Positions 46,313 through 55,164 of a stretch of 64,000 nucleotides of DNA are shown in pieces. The notes under the pieces were generated by a model. That model had not been told where the DNA came from, did not search any database, and saw only the letters and a program-made list of their open reading frames with translations. Location: NCBI RefSeq assembly GCF_002165625.1, contig NZ_NGNS01000003.1:224658-288657 (forward strand), given 5' to 3'. The DNA comes from Neiella marina (lineage in GTDB: Bacteria > Pseudomonadota > Gammaproteobacteria > Enterobacterales > Neiellaceae). Made by a program: the position numbers and the translations under genes. Numbering within the stretch: the first letter of the stretch is position 1; each line of letters opens with the position of its first letter.

Positions 46313-48310
46313 ATGCTGAATCGAATTTTACCGTCGGTTGTGGTTGCAACTGGGTTGTGCTGGAGTGGCATAGCAGCCGCAGATAACCCGCTAGTCACCC
46401 ACATCTATACCGCCGATCCAACCGCTCGGGTTTTTGGCGATACATTGTATGTGTTCCCATCACACGACATTGTTGAGCACGACGGTTTAAGAGGTTTGAA
46501 TGGCTTTATGATGCCGGACTACCACCTGTTCTCAAGCCAAGATCTGATGAACTTTACCGACCATGGGGTGATCTTGCACCAGGACCAAATCAGTTGGATT
46601 GAACCCAATTCGTTTGAAATGTGGGCTCCGGATGCGGTGGAAAAAGACGGCAAGTACTACTTTTACTTTCCTGCTCAAGATCAAATCGGCGTAGCAATCG
46701 CCGACCGACCAACTGGTCCCTATGTGCCGCGACAAAGCCCGATTGCAGGCACTGCGGGTATCGATCCGAATATACTGATCGACGACGATGGCACGTCTTA
46801 CTTGTTCTGGGCTCGCAACCATGAAATTAAAGCCATGCGGCTTAAGGACAATATGGTTGAAGGCGACATGGAGCCAGTAATCATCGGCAACCTATCCAAA
46901 AAGTACAAAGAGGGCCCCTTTGTTTTCAAACGCAACGGCCTTTATTACCTAACTTACCCAGTTGATGAACATGGCAACGAAGAAATCGCCTACGCCACCA
47001 GCGACAAGCCACTTGGCCCCTATACGTATCGCGGCGTCATTATGGATATGTGGCAAGATTGCTGGACTAATCATCACTCCATCGTTCAATACCAAGGGCA
47101 ATGGTATTTGTTTTATCACCACCACGATTTGTCATTTGATGCTTCACTTCGCTCAATGGCCGCCGACAAACTCTTCTTCAATGCCGATGGCACCATTCAG
47201 AAAGTACAGCCGACCCGACGAGGTATCGGCATAAGAAATGCGGCGGACATGATTCAAGTGGATCGGTTTGACGCCAGCTCCGGCCTGCAAACGCCAATTC
47301 ATCGTGAGCATGAACCAGCCGGGATGTATGTCAGCAGTATTTCTCACGGCAGCTGGCTCCATTACTCTGGCGTTGACTTTAGCGATAATCAATTTCAATC
47401 CGTTGCTGCTCGAGTCGCCTCTTCAGCTGACGGCGGGACAATTGAGATTCGCCTTGGCAGCAGCGAGGGGCCGTTAATTGCACGCATCGAAATCCCCCAA
47501 ATGGCCAATAAAGGGCAATGGCAGACGGTCAGCAGCAAACTAGTGGCACAGCCACAAGGCTTACAGGATTTACATCTAACATTCAGCGGTCAGAAATCGG
47601 CAGCATCGCTATTTGATTTAAATTGGATTCGATTTGAGTTACCCGCTTCGGCTCAGCTTTATGCCGAAGGAAGAGGCGAAGGCTCAATTACAGTAAACGG
47701 CAAGACATTTGCACATTTCGAGCCGTTACCTTTGCTGACAAATTTAGCGAGTCAGCAACCAAAACTGAGCGCCACTGCCGGCTCTGGTTCGGTGTTTGTC
47801 GGCTGGAAAGTTAATGATGTTGCTGTTGACGAGCTGCCAGCGATTCAACAAGGCGATCGTATTAGCGCTGTATTTGAAAAGCCGGTCCCCGTTCGACAAG
47901 CAACCCAACGAATAGAAGCCGCTAGCTTTCAGCTCAGTCAAGGCGTTGTGGTGGAACCTGTGCTCAACGGCAGCGAGCAAATCGGCTACATCAACTCTGG
48001 CGACTATCTAAAGTATGAAAACATTGATTTTGGCAGTGGCGGCAAACTCATGCTCACCGCCAGAGCGGCAAGTAAAGCTGCCGGCGGAACGATATCGATT
48101 CACCAAGGCTCGCTCGCATCGCCCCCTATCGCAACACTGACAGTCTCGGATACTGGCGGGTGGGACCAATGGCAGTTATTCAAAGCGCCAGCAACGACAA
48201 GTCATGGCGTCCATGATCTCTATGTCAGATTCACCGGCCAGCAACAAAGTTTCTTAATGAACTTCAACTGGCTTGAATTCTCTCAGCTCGAACTCTCCCA
48301 GATCGAATAG
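46313..48310 (+). CDS. Secreted GH43-family glycosidase with two CBM6-like modules
   Basis: 665 aa, signal peptide ending about IAAAD. Five-bladed GH43 catalytic domain (about 25-310): general base Asp35 in YTADPTA, Asp151 in GIDPNILIDDDG, acid Glu200 in YKEGPFVFK. Then a CBM6-like module (about 315-445, YVSSISHGSWLHYSGVDF..GTIEIRLGSSEGPLIARIEIP), a small beta domain (about 448-525, AEGRGEGSITVNGKTF..FVGWKVNDVAV) and a second CBM6-like module (about 530-658, RIEAASFQLSQGVVVE..INSGDYLKYENIDFG). Related enzymes are xylosidases, arabinofuranosidases or exo-galactanases; subfamily cannot be set by eye. CBM6 modules bind xylan, beta-glucans or agar-type chain ends. Confidence 0.88.
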   Translation: MLNRILPSVVVATGLCWSGIAAADNPLVTHIYTADPTARVFGDTLYVFPSHDIVEHDGLRGLNGFMMPDYHLFSSQDLMNFTDHGVILHQDQISWIEPNSFEMWAPDAVEKDGKYYFYFPAQDQIGVAIADRPTGPYVPRQSPIAGTAGIDPNILIDDDGTSYLFWARNHEIKAMRLKDNMVEGDMEPVIIGNLSKKYKEGPFVFKRNGLYYLTYPVDEHGNEEIAYATSDKPLGPYTYRGVIMDMWQDCWTNHHSIVQYQGQWYLFYHHHDLSFDASLRSMAADKLFFNADGTIQKVQPTRRGIGIRNAADMIQVDRFDASSGLQTPIHREHEPAGMYVSSISHGSWLHYSGVDFSDNQFQSVAARVASSADGGTIEIRLGSSEGPLIARIEIPQMANKGQWQTVSSKLVAQPQGLQDLHLTFSGQKSAASLFDLNWIRFELPASAQLYAEGRGEGSITVNGKTFAHFEPLPLLTNLASQQPKLSATAGSGSVFVGWKVNDVAVDELPAIQQGDRISAVFEKPVPVRQATQRIEAASFQLSQGVVVEPVLNGSEQIGYINSGDYLKYENIDFGSGGKLMLTARAASKAAGGTISIHQGSLASPPIATLTVSDTGGWDQWQLFKAPATTSHGVHDLYVRFTGQQQSFLMNFNWLEFSQLELSQIE

Positions 48311-48376
48311 ATGCCAATCTATGTAGACATGTGTTCAACTGAGCAACCCTGTGATTTATTTGGCGAAAAGAAATCA

Positions 48377-48733
48377 ATGAAGTTGGTGTTGAAAGTTGTT
48401 GCTGTGGTCGTCAGCGCTGCAGTGGTGTTATATCACGGCTACTTCTATGTCTTGCCCAGCGTGACTGTCATTAACAATGCGGATATCACCATCAGCAATG
48501 CCCGCGTCGAGCTGCCAAATTCAGGTTTGGATTTTGGCAGCATCGAGGCCAAAGGAAAAAATACTATCTATTACTCACTGGAACAGTCTGATGGTCAGTA
48601 TCAATTCCATATCACAATGGCCGATGGCGCTATTTTATCTGGCCGCTGTGGTTATGTGACCAATAGCGAAATTCACAAACGCGTCCGGTTGCTGGTAACA
48701 GCCGATCAGGTCAGCTGCGACTCACCTTCATAA
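48377..48733 (+). CDS. Small membrane-anchored hypothetical protein
   Basis: 118 aa from ATG 48377. Signal anchor KLVLKVVAVVVSAAVVLYHGYFYVLP, then a beta-rich soluble domain (VTVINNADITISNARVELPNSGLDFGSIEAKGKNTIYYSL...) with two Cys (SGRCGYV and VSCDSPS) that could bond. No family recognised. It starts 66 bp after the GH43 stop on the same strand, so co-transcription is possible. Confidence 0.6.
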   Translation: MKLVLKVVAVVVSAAVVLYHGYFYVLPSVTVINNADITISNARVELPNSGLDFGSIEAKGKNTIYYSLEQSDGQYQFHITMADGAILSGRCGYVTNSEIHKRVRLLVTADQVSCDSPS

Positions 48734-48885
48734 CAAACCATAAAACAGCTCCAATTGACCGACAACTTGCCTGTTTACGTTCGCTGCACCAGTTAGTTGT
48801 CGCCGTCAGCTTGTTCAGTTATGGGCACAATGCTACCGTGCCCAACGACTTTTCTGGCGACTCTAAATTTGATAAGAGAACTATT

Positions 48886-50448
48886 ATGAAGGCGACTTCT
48901 TTTGCTGCTGTGTTGTTCAGCCTTACTCCTTTGATCACCATGGCACCGGTATTGGCCGAAGATGACTCATCAACCAAAGCCAATCGGTACGATGTTAGTC
49001 AGCATCGCCGTGCCATAGCGATTGACCATCAAGTGGTTACCGAACACAAAACCAAAGTGGATGGCCAACGCTTCGATTACACCGCGACAGTCGGAACACA
49101 ACCGGTCTGGAACAACAATGGTGATGCCATTGCCACACTCAGTTACACCTATTACACCCGCAATGACATCAAGGATTTGGGCAAGCGCCCACTAATGATC
49201 TCCTTTAATGGCGGACCAGGCTCAGCCTCCGTTTGGATGGACATTGGCTATACCGGTCCACGTGCAATTAACGTCGATGATGAGGGTTATCCGCTGCAAC
49301 CCTATGGCGTTAAAGCAAATCCATATTCAATTCTCGATGTCGCAGATATTGTTTATGTCAATCCAGTGAACACAGGCTATTCCCGTGTTTTGCCCGATGA
49401 AGACGGCAAGATGCCAGACAAAGACAAACAAAAAGAATTGTTCTTTGGCGTCAATGCCGATATCAAATATCTTGCCGAGTGGCTCAATACCTTTGTCAGC
49501 CGCAATGAGCGTTGGCGCTCACCAAAATATCTAATTGGTGAAAGCTACGGTACCACTCGCGTTTCAGGTCTGGCGCTAGAGCTGCAAAATCGTCAATGGA
49601 TGTACCTTAATGGCGTGGTCCTCGTATCACCGACAGATTTAGGGATCGAGCGCAACGGTCCGGTTAAAGCAGCCAACCGGCTGCCTTACTTTGCCGCCGC
49701 GGCGTGGTACCACAAAGTATTGCCAGAGCACCTGCAACAGATTGATTTAGAAGAATTGTTGCCGCAAGTAGAAGCTTTCACCATCAATCAATATATCCCA
49801 GCTTTGGCTAAAGGCGGCTTCATTGATCCTAGCCAAAAACAACAAATCGCCGAGCAAGTGGCAACATACTCTGGTCTGAGTGTGGATGCAGTCATCAAGT
49901 CGAACTTGGATATCTCGACCTGGTATTTTTGGAAAGAGCTACTGCGCGAAAAGGGTTTGACCATTGGCCGTCTTGATTCACGCTACTTGGGCATCGATAA
50001 GGATGGTGTTGGCGATAGCCCAGATTACAATGCTGAATTAACATCATGGCTGCATTCATTTACGCCAGCTATCAATGCCTATCTGCGCGAAGAACTGAAC
50101 TACCATACTGACATCAAGTACCAAATGCTTGGCGATGTTCACCCGTGGGATCGAACCGACAACAATACTGGTGAAAACCTACGCCAAGCGATGGCGCAAA
50201 ACCCATACCTGAATGTGATGATTCAAGCCGGTTACTACGATGGTGGCACCAACTACTTTGATGCCAAATACAGCATGTGGCAACTCGATCCAAGTGGCAA
50301 AATGGCTGACCGCTTGAGTTACAAGGGCTACCGCAGCGGCCACATGATGTATCTGCGAGCAGAGGACTTAAAACAATCGAATCAAGATCTCCGAGATTTT
50401 ATTCAAGCCACTCTGCCACAGCCGAACCAGCCTGCTAAGTATGAGTAA
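48886..50448 (+). CDS. Exported S10-family serine carboxypeptidase-like protein
   Basis: 520 aa from ATG 48886 (AAGAGAA upstream); signal peptide ends PVLAEDD. S10 signatures: FNGGPGSASVWMDIGYTGP, VYVNPVNTGYSRV, the nucleophile in YLIGESYGTTRVSGLALELQ (GxSxG), Asp in MIQAGYYDGGTNYFDA and His in YRSGHMMYLRAEDL. Removes C-terminal residues from peptides, presumably in the periplasm. A terminator follows. Confidence 0.9.
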   Translation: MKATSFAAVLFSLTPLITMAPVLAEDDSSTKANRYDVSQHRRAIAIDHQVVTEHKTKVDGQRFDYTATVGTQPVWNNNGDAIATLSYTYYTRNDIKDLGKRPLMISFNGGPGSASVWMDIGYTGPRAINVDDEGYPLQPYGVKANPYSILDVADIVYVNPVNTGYSRVLPDEDGKMPDKDKQKELFFGVNADIKYLAEWLNTFVSRNERWRSPKYLIGESYGTTRVSGLALELQNRQWMYLNGVVLVSPTDLGIERNGPVKAANRLPYFAAAAWYHKVLPEHLQQIDLEELLPQVEAFTINQYIPALAKGGFIDPSQKQQIAEQVATYSGLSVDAVIKSNLDISTWYFWKELLREKGLTIGRLDSRYLGIDKDGVGDSPDYNAELTSWLHSFTPAINAYLREELNYHTDIKYQMLGDVHPWDRTDNNTGENLRQAMAQNPYLNVMIQAGYYDGGTNYFDAKYSMWQLDPSGKMADRLSYKGYRSGHMMYLRAEDLKQSNQDLRDFIQATLPQPNQPAKYE

Positions 50449-50472
50449 TGGTTCACTTTTTCTGAGCCATTT

Positions 50473-50508
50473 CAGAGGCAAGTTAGTGCCACCGACTTGC
50501 CTCTGTTT
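50473..50508 (+). terminator. Terminator after the S10 peptidase gene
   Basis: Perfect 11-bp stem CAGAGGCAAGT / ACTTGCCTCTG (50473-50483 with 50495-50505), then TTT. Confidence 0.75.
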
Positions 50509-50581
50509 AGCAGCCTAGCGAGCCGTGGTACACTCACTGCACCTTGCTATCAACTCGCCATTAAGCAATCAAAAGCCTGCC

Positions 50582-52042
50582 ATGAGCCAAACCTTTTTGT
50601 TTCACGATTACGAAACGTGGGGCGTTGATCCTCGTCGTGATCGCCCCGTGCAATTTGCTGCTATTCGTACCGATGCCAACTTCAATCCAATTGGTCGCCC
50701 TATTGAGCTCTTTGCCCAATTAGCACCGGACTACTTGCCTGCACCCGAGGCATGTTTGGTGACAGGCATCACACCGCAAATCGCCCAACAAAAAGGCCTA
50801 CCTGAATGCGAATTCATGCGCAAGATTCAGCAGCACATGAGTGAACCAGGTACCTGTTCTCTTGGCTACAACACGATTCGATTTGATGATGAAGTGACTC
50901 GTCACAGCTTGTATCGCAACCTGTTGGAGCCTTATGGTCGCGAGTGGCAAAACGGCAATAGCCGCTGGGATCTGATTGACTTGGTGAGGGCCACTTACGC
51001 CCTTCGTCCTGAAGGTATCGAATGGCCAACCAATGACGAAGGCAATGTCAGTTTTAAGCTCGAGTTGCTGACTCAAGCCAATGGGCTAGCCCACGAAAAT
51101 GCTCACGATGCGTTATCCGATGTCCATGCCACCATTGCCATGGCGAAGCTGATCAAAGACAAGCAGCCCAAGCTCTATCAATATTTCTTCGATAATCGCG
51201 GTAAGCAAGCTATTGAAGCAATGGTCAACGACGCCATGACACATCCGCAAGGCCCGCAACCGCTAATGCACATTAGCGGTCGAATATCGCCAGCCCAAGG
51301 CTGCTGTGCTTGGGTGATGCCGGTGTTGCAAGACAGTCGGCAAAAAACCAAGTTCTTGATGATCAATCTGACCATGGACATTACGCCGTTACTTGAGTTA
51401 GATGCCGTCACTATCAAACAACGCATGTATACCCCAAGACAGCAATTACAGGAGCAAGGACTGCTGCCGATTCCGCTAAAGTGGGTGCAATCAAACAAAT
51501 GCCCGGTGATTGCTCCCGCTAAAACGTTGCGGCCAGAAGATGCTGAGCGCATTGGCATTGACCGCAACGCTTGCCTGCAAAGACTGAAACAATTGCAACA
51601 GCATTGGCATCCGCTGCTCGCAAAACTGACCGAATGGTTAGAGCTGGAACATCAAGGAGCAGACGAACGGCCACCAACTGATGCCGATATTGCTCTTTAC
51701 GATGGTTTTATCAGTAATCCAGATAAACAGCAGATGGATTGGCTTCATCAGCAACAACCCGAACAACTCGCGGGTCTCGATACCTTATTTGATGATCCAA
51801 GGCTCAACACCCTGCTGTTTCGCTATAAGGCTCGCAATTATCCATCGAGCCTGTCGGATACCGAACAGCAACAGTGGCTGCAGTTTTGTCGTCAACGGAT
51901 TTTTGAGCCAGATTCCGACTGGCTGACCTTAGAGCAAATGATGGCGCGCATTCAAAGTCTGAGCGAAACCCACGCTGACGACAGCCGTGCTATTCGCATT
52001 TTGAAGCAATGCTATGACTACGCGGTGCAAACTTACGGGTAA
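50582..52042 (+). CDS. sbcB: Exodeoxyribonuclease I (SbcB)
   Basis: 486 aa from ATG 50582 (MSQTFLFHDYETWGVDPRRDRPVQFAAIRTD). DnaQ-like exonuclease motifs: HDYETWG (ExoI), LGYNTIRFDDEVTRH (ExoII) and HDALSDVHATIAMAKLI (ExoIII). SH3-like and C-terminal helical domains follow. Degrades single-stranded DNA 3' to 5' in repair and recombination. Confidence 0.96.
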   Translation: MSQTFLFHDYETWGVDPRRDRPVQFAAIRTDANFNPIGRPIELFAQLAPDYLPAPEACLVTGITPQIAQQKGLPECEFMRKIQQHMSEPGTCSLGYNTIRFDDEVTRHSLYRNLLEPYGREWQNGNSRWDLIDLVRATYALRPEGIEWPTNDEGNVSFKLELLTQANGLAHENAHDALSDVHATIAMAKLIKDKQPKLYQYFFDNRGKQAIEAMVNDAMTHPQGPQPLMHISGRISPAQGCCAWVMPVLQDSRQKTKFLMINLTMDITPLLELDAVTIKQRMYTPRQQLQEQGLLPIPLKWVQSNKCPVIAPAKTLRPEDAERIGIDRNACLQRLKQLQQHWHPLLAKLTEWLELEHQGADERPPTDADIALYDGFISNPDKQQMDWLHQQQPEQLAGLDTLFDDPRLNTLLFRYKARNYPSSLSDTEQQQWLQFCRQRIFEPDSDWLTLEQMMARIQSLSETHADDSRAIRILKQCYDYAVQTYG

Positions 52043-52076
52043 TATCAGCCAGTCAATGGCCCTTGTTCAGAAACCG

Positions 52077-52107
52077 AAAAGCGATGCCTGAGTGCATCGC
52101 TTTTTTT
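52077..52107 (+). terminator. Terminator after sbcB
   Basis: Stem GCGATGC / GCATCGC (52081-52087 with 52094-52100) with A4 before and T7 after. Confidence 0.92.
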
Positions 52108-52276
52108 GTCCTCATACCCGCCAACATTTCTCAACGCTTATCTCAAAAAGATCGTTTCAAAAAGCCACATTGTTAACAATTAAAATTTAGTGCGCCAGCT
52201 CACACAACATTAAAACAAAGCATATAGATGACATTTTTGGTCGATATAAGGCTACTTTAAAAAATATTCGCTCATA

Positions 52277-52293
52277 AAATGACATTTAAATGA
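52277..52293 (+). promoter_or_regulatory. Proposed AraC operator upstream of the P450 operon
   Basis: AAATGAC-ATTT-AAATGA: two AAATGA half-sites 11 bp apart, ending 33 bases before the P450 ATG. A copy with the same spacing is at 56063-56079, before the alcohol dehydrogenase gene. Tandem half-sites one helical turn apart fit the two helix-turn-helix units of an AraC protein. A further AAATGCAA is at 52305-52312. Confidence 0.6.
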
Positions 52294-52303
52294 TTTAGAT
52301 CAA
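52290..52303 (+). promoter_or_regulatory. FNR-like box overlapping the proposed AraC site
   Basis: ATGATTTAGATCAA matches TTGAT-N4-ATCAA at 9 of 10 positions. It overlaps the second AAATGA half-site and lies close to the P450 start, a position suited to repression without oxygen. It may be chance. Confidence 0.35.
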
Positions 52304-52326
52304 TAAATGCAATGAGTGGAGGCACC

Positions 52327-53484
52327 ATGAATCACAGCGAATTTCCTGATCCATTCGAGCAAGCTCGACAAGGCGATGGAGTCAGCACCATCGATGATCA
52401 AAACGATCCTGTCACTATGGTGTTGGGCCTAAAGAATGTTCGCAAATGTGCCCATCAATGGCAAAAATTTCAATCAGGCGCAGAAGCCGGCCGCATCGTG
52501 GTACCGTCTGAAGTTCATATTCGTGATACTCGACAAATTCCGTTTGAAGTCGATCCTCCTGAGCATGGCGACTACCGAGCAATTGTTGAGCCCTGGTTCA
52601 AACGACCACTTGAGCAAGATTATCAAGATCAGCTCAATGACATTATCGGTTCACTAATCGATGAGGTAGTACAACAAGGTGCCGTGGAAGTGGTTGAAGA
52701 ATTTGCTCTGCGTTTGCAATCACGAGCATTGACATTACTGCTCAACACTCCATTTGAAGAATCGGAGACTTGGATCAGTTGGGGCACTCACGTGTTCCGT
52801 AGCGAAGACAGTGCGCTCGACGCGTCCAAAGCCAACATCCTATACGACTACATTGATGGTCAAATAGACCGCGCAGCAGCGAAGCCAACGGATGACTTGT
52901 ATTCGGTGTTGCTAAACAGCGATTTTCAGGGCCGCAAGCTAACCAAAGAAGAAGTCAAAGGCGTCATGATCCTGACCTTCGCCGGCGGTCGCGATACGGT
53001 GATTAATGCTGTTACCAACACCATTGCCTACTTTGCTGATCACCCAGAGTCGCTCCGATACATACAACAGCATCCTGAGAATACGGGTAAAGCGGTGGAA
53101 GAATTAGTGCGCTACTTCTCCCCTCTCACTCACATGGGACGAGTGGTAACCGAAGATACCAGCGTTTGTCAGCATGCCGCCAAAGCTGATAGCCGAATTT
53201 CACTGTGTTGGGCATCTGCTAATCGCGATGAAACCGTTTTTGAGTCACCCAACGAGGTCAAATTGGACCGCAAAGTAAACCCTCATGTGGCCTTTGGCTT
53301 CAGCCATCACAATTGTTTGGGTGCGACTCACGCCCGCCAAATTTTGCAGATTTTACTAACTCAACTGGCAGCCAAAGTCGGCCAAATTCAGATCCACGAC
53401 TGTGAAGAAAACATAGAAGATTGGCAGCAGTTCCAGCGCAAAGTCGGCTTCCATCGCCTTAATGTCACTTTCACTGGTAACTAG
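52327..53484 (+). CDS. Soluble cytochrome P450 (class I bacterial type)
   Basis: 385 aa from ATG 52327, behind GGAGG at 4 bases; ATG 52312 would precede that site. All P450 landmarks: C-helix HGDYR (80-84), I-helix AGGRDT (219-224), ExxR E259-R262, and the heme loop FGFSHHNCLG with Cys330. One position departs from the common FGxGxHxCxG: the second Gly is Ser326. No membrane anchor. Electrons should come from the ferredoxin and reductase next in the operon (40 and 30 bp gaps). The nearby dehydrogenase/esterase pair suggests a formaldehyde-producing O-demethylation, as for 6-O-methyl-D-galactose; a terpene or aromatic hydroxylase is the main alternative. Confidence 0.93.
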   Translation: MNHSEFPDPFEQARQGDGVSTIDDQNDPVTMVLGLKNVRKCAHQWQKFQSGAEAGRIVVPSEVHIRDTRQIPFEVDPPEHGDYRAIVEPWFKRPLEQDYQDQLNDIIGSLIDEVVQQGAVEVVEEFALRLQSRALTLLLNTPFEESETWISWGTHVFRSEDSALDASKANILYDYIDGQIDRAAAKPTDDLYSVLLNSDFQGRKLTKEEVKGVMILTFAGGRDTVINAVTNTIAYFADHPESLRYIQQHPENTGKAVEELVRYFSPLTHMGRVVTEDTSVCQHAAKADSRISLCWASANRDETVFESPNEVKLDRKVNPHVAFGFSHHNCLGATHARQILQILLTQLAAKVGQIQIHDCEENIEDWQQFQRKVGFHRLNVTFTGN

Positions 53485-53524
53485 TTTGACCCAATCGAAA
53501 ACAACGATAGAGCGAGAGACAACC

Positions 53525-53833
53525 ATGGCAAAAATTACCTTTGTTACCCCTGACAATGAATCTGTCACTTTAGAAGCAGAACAAGGCTCAGTAATGGAGT
53601 TGGCTGTCAGCAATAACATTGCTGGCATTGATGGCGATTGTGGTGGCGTGTGTTCATGTGCCACTTGTCATGTCCACGTCGCGCCACAAGACGTCGACAA
53701 AGTGGGTGCCGCCAGTGAAATCGAACAGGACATGTTAGAGCTCGACGACAATGCCAACGAATACAGCAGATTATGTTGCCAAATTGAGATCACCGAGCAA
53801 CTTGATGGCGTCACTTTGACAGTTGCCGGTTAA
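53525..53833 (+). CDS. Putidaredoxin-type [2Fe-2S] ferredoxin
   Basis: 102 aa from ATG 53525. Adrenodoxin/putidaredoxin pattern DCGGVCSCATCHVHV: ligands Cys39, Cys45, Cys48, with Cys84 or 85 as the fourth; Cys43 is extra. Acidic helix DMLELDD as in vertebrate-type ferredoxins, where it docks P450 and reductase. It is 40 bp after the P450 gene and 30 bp before the reductase gene. Confidence 0.95.
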   Translation: MAKITFVTPDNESVTLEAEQGSVMELAVSNNIAGIDGDCGGVCSCATCHVHVAPQDVDKVGAASEIEQDMLELDDNANEYSRLCCQIEITEQLDGVTLTVAG

Positions 53834-53863
53834 ACCGAGCTCTAGCGCCAAATTGCAGCCAGT

Positions 53864-55132
53864 ATGAAGAATATTGATATGTCTGATCATCTAAACCAAA
53901 CCTGTGTCATCATTGGTGCCAGCCATGCTGGAGTCAATGCCGCATTTGCCCTGCGCAAAGAAGGCTGGAGCGGTCCAATCACCCTCATCGATGCGGATCC
54001 GCACCTGCCCTACCATAGACCACCGTTGTCTAAGGCTTACTTGACCTCAGATGATGACATCAACAGCCACTTATTGAAGCCCATCAGTAGCTATCAACAA
54101 AATGACATCGAGCTCAAACTCGGCGTTGCCGTTGAGGAGCTCGATGCCAAAACGAACACCCTATTACTGGCTAACGGCGAGCAGTTAACTTTCGGCAAAC
54201 TAATTATTGCCACCGGCGCACATGCATTTGTACCGCCTATTGCTGGCCTTGCTGATGCTAAGAACGTGTTTACATTGCGCAATGCCGAAGACGTTAATCG
54301 CATCCGCGAAACCTATCGCAACTTAGCTGAACAACAACGCCAACGAGTGGCTGTTATCGGTGGCGGCTACATCGGCCTTGAGACTGCCGCCTCGCTGCGG
54401 AAGATGGGGGCTGATGTCACCGTAATCGAACGCGAAAGTCGTATTCTAGCGCGCGTTACTACAGCCCAAATGTCGAAATTTTTCACTGACTTGCATCAGC
54501 AACGAGGTGTCGATATCGCCACCGACAAGCAAGTAGATGCAATTTCAGTGAGTGACAGCGGCTATGTGTTGCGCTGCGCTGATGCAACCGAGATTCAATG
54601 CGATATGGTGATTATTGGCGTTGGCGTTAGCGTTAATACCAAGCTGGCAGCGCAAGCAGAACTAATGTTAGAAAATGGCATAGCGGTCAATGCATACGGC
54701 CAAACCAGTAATCCTGCGATATATGCCATCGGTGACTGCAGCTATCATCATAACCCCCACTATGACCGCAAGCTGCGTTTAGAGTCAGTGCAAAACGCCG
54801 TCGACCAAGCCAAAGTTGCCGCAGCTCACTTATGCGGTAAACCCCAAACTTACGACGCAATTCCTTGGTTCTGGTCCGATCAATACGACGTCAAACTGCA
54901 AATGGTTGGTTTATCCGACGATCACGATGAGGCGATTACACGTCAAGAGATCGAGCCCAACAAGTTTTCAGTCTGGTACTTCAAACAACATGAGTTAGTG
55001 GCCGTCGATGCAGTCAATCAAGCCAAAGCTTACGTGTTGGGTACCAAGTTGATCAAAACTCGGCAAGCGGTCAACAAAGCCCATGTTGCAGACACCAGCA
55101 TCGAACTCAAATTGGCAAATTTGATTGACTAG
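53864..55132 (+). CDS. FAD-dependent ferredoxin reductase (putidaredoxin reductase-like)
   Basis: 422 aa. FAD motif TCVIIGASHAGVNAAFALRKEGW, LPYHRPPLSKAYLT, NAD(P)H motif RVAVIGGGYIGLETAASLRKMGADVTVIERE and late FAD motif NPAIYAIGDC. Transfers electrons from NAD(P)H to the ferredoxin next to it. The acid after the second Rossmann motif (VIERE) suggests NADH. Two starts (53864, 53879) are equally plausible. Convergent with the AraC gene. Confidence 0.94.
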   Translation: MKNIDMSDHLNQTCVIIGASHAGVNAAFALRKEGWSGPITLIDADPHLPYHRPPLSKAYLTSDDDINSHLLKPISSYQQNDIELKLGVAVEELDAKTNTLLLANGEQLTFGKLIIATGAHAFVPPIAGLADAKNVFTLRNAEDVNRIRETYRNLAEQQRQRVAVIGGGYIGLETAASLRKMGADVTVIERESRILARVTTAQMSKFFTDLHQQRGVDIATDKQVDAISVSDSGYVLRCADATEIQCDMVIIGVGVSVNTKLAAQAELMLENGIAVNAYGQTSNPAIYAIGDCSYHHNPHYDRKLRLESVQNAVDQAKVAAAHLCGKPQTYDAIPWFWSDQYDVKLQMVGLSDDHDEAITRQEIEPNKFSVWYFKQHELVAVDAVNQAKAYVLGTKLIKTRQAVNKAHVADTSIELKLANLID

Positions 55133-55164
55133 GGCTTAACCCAGTTGGCTACCACCGCAATGGG

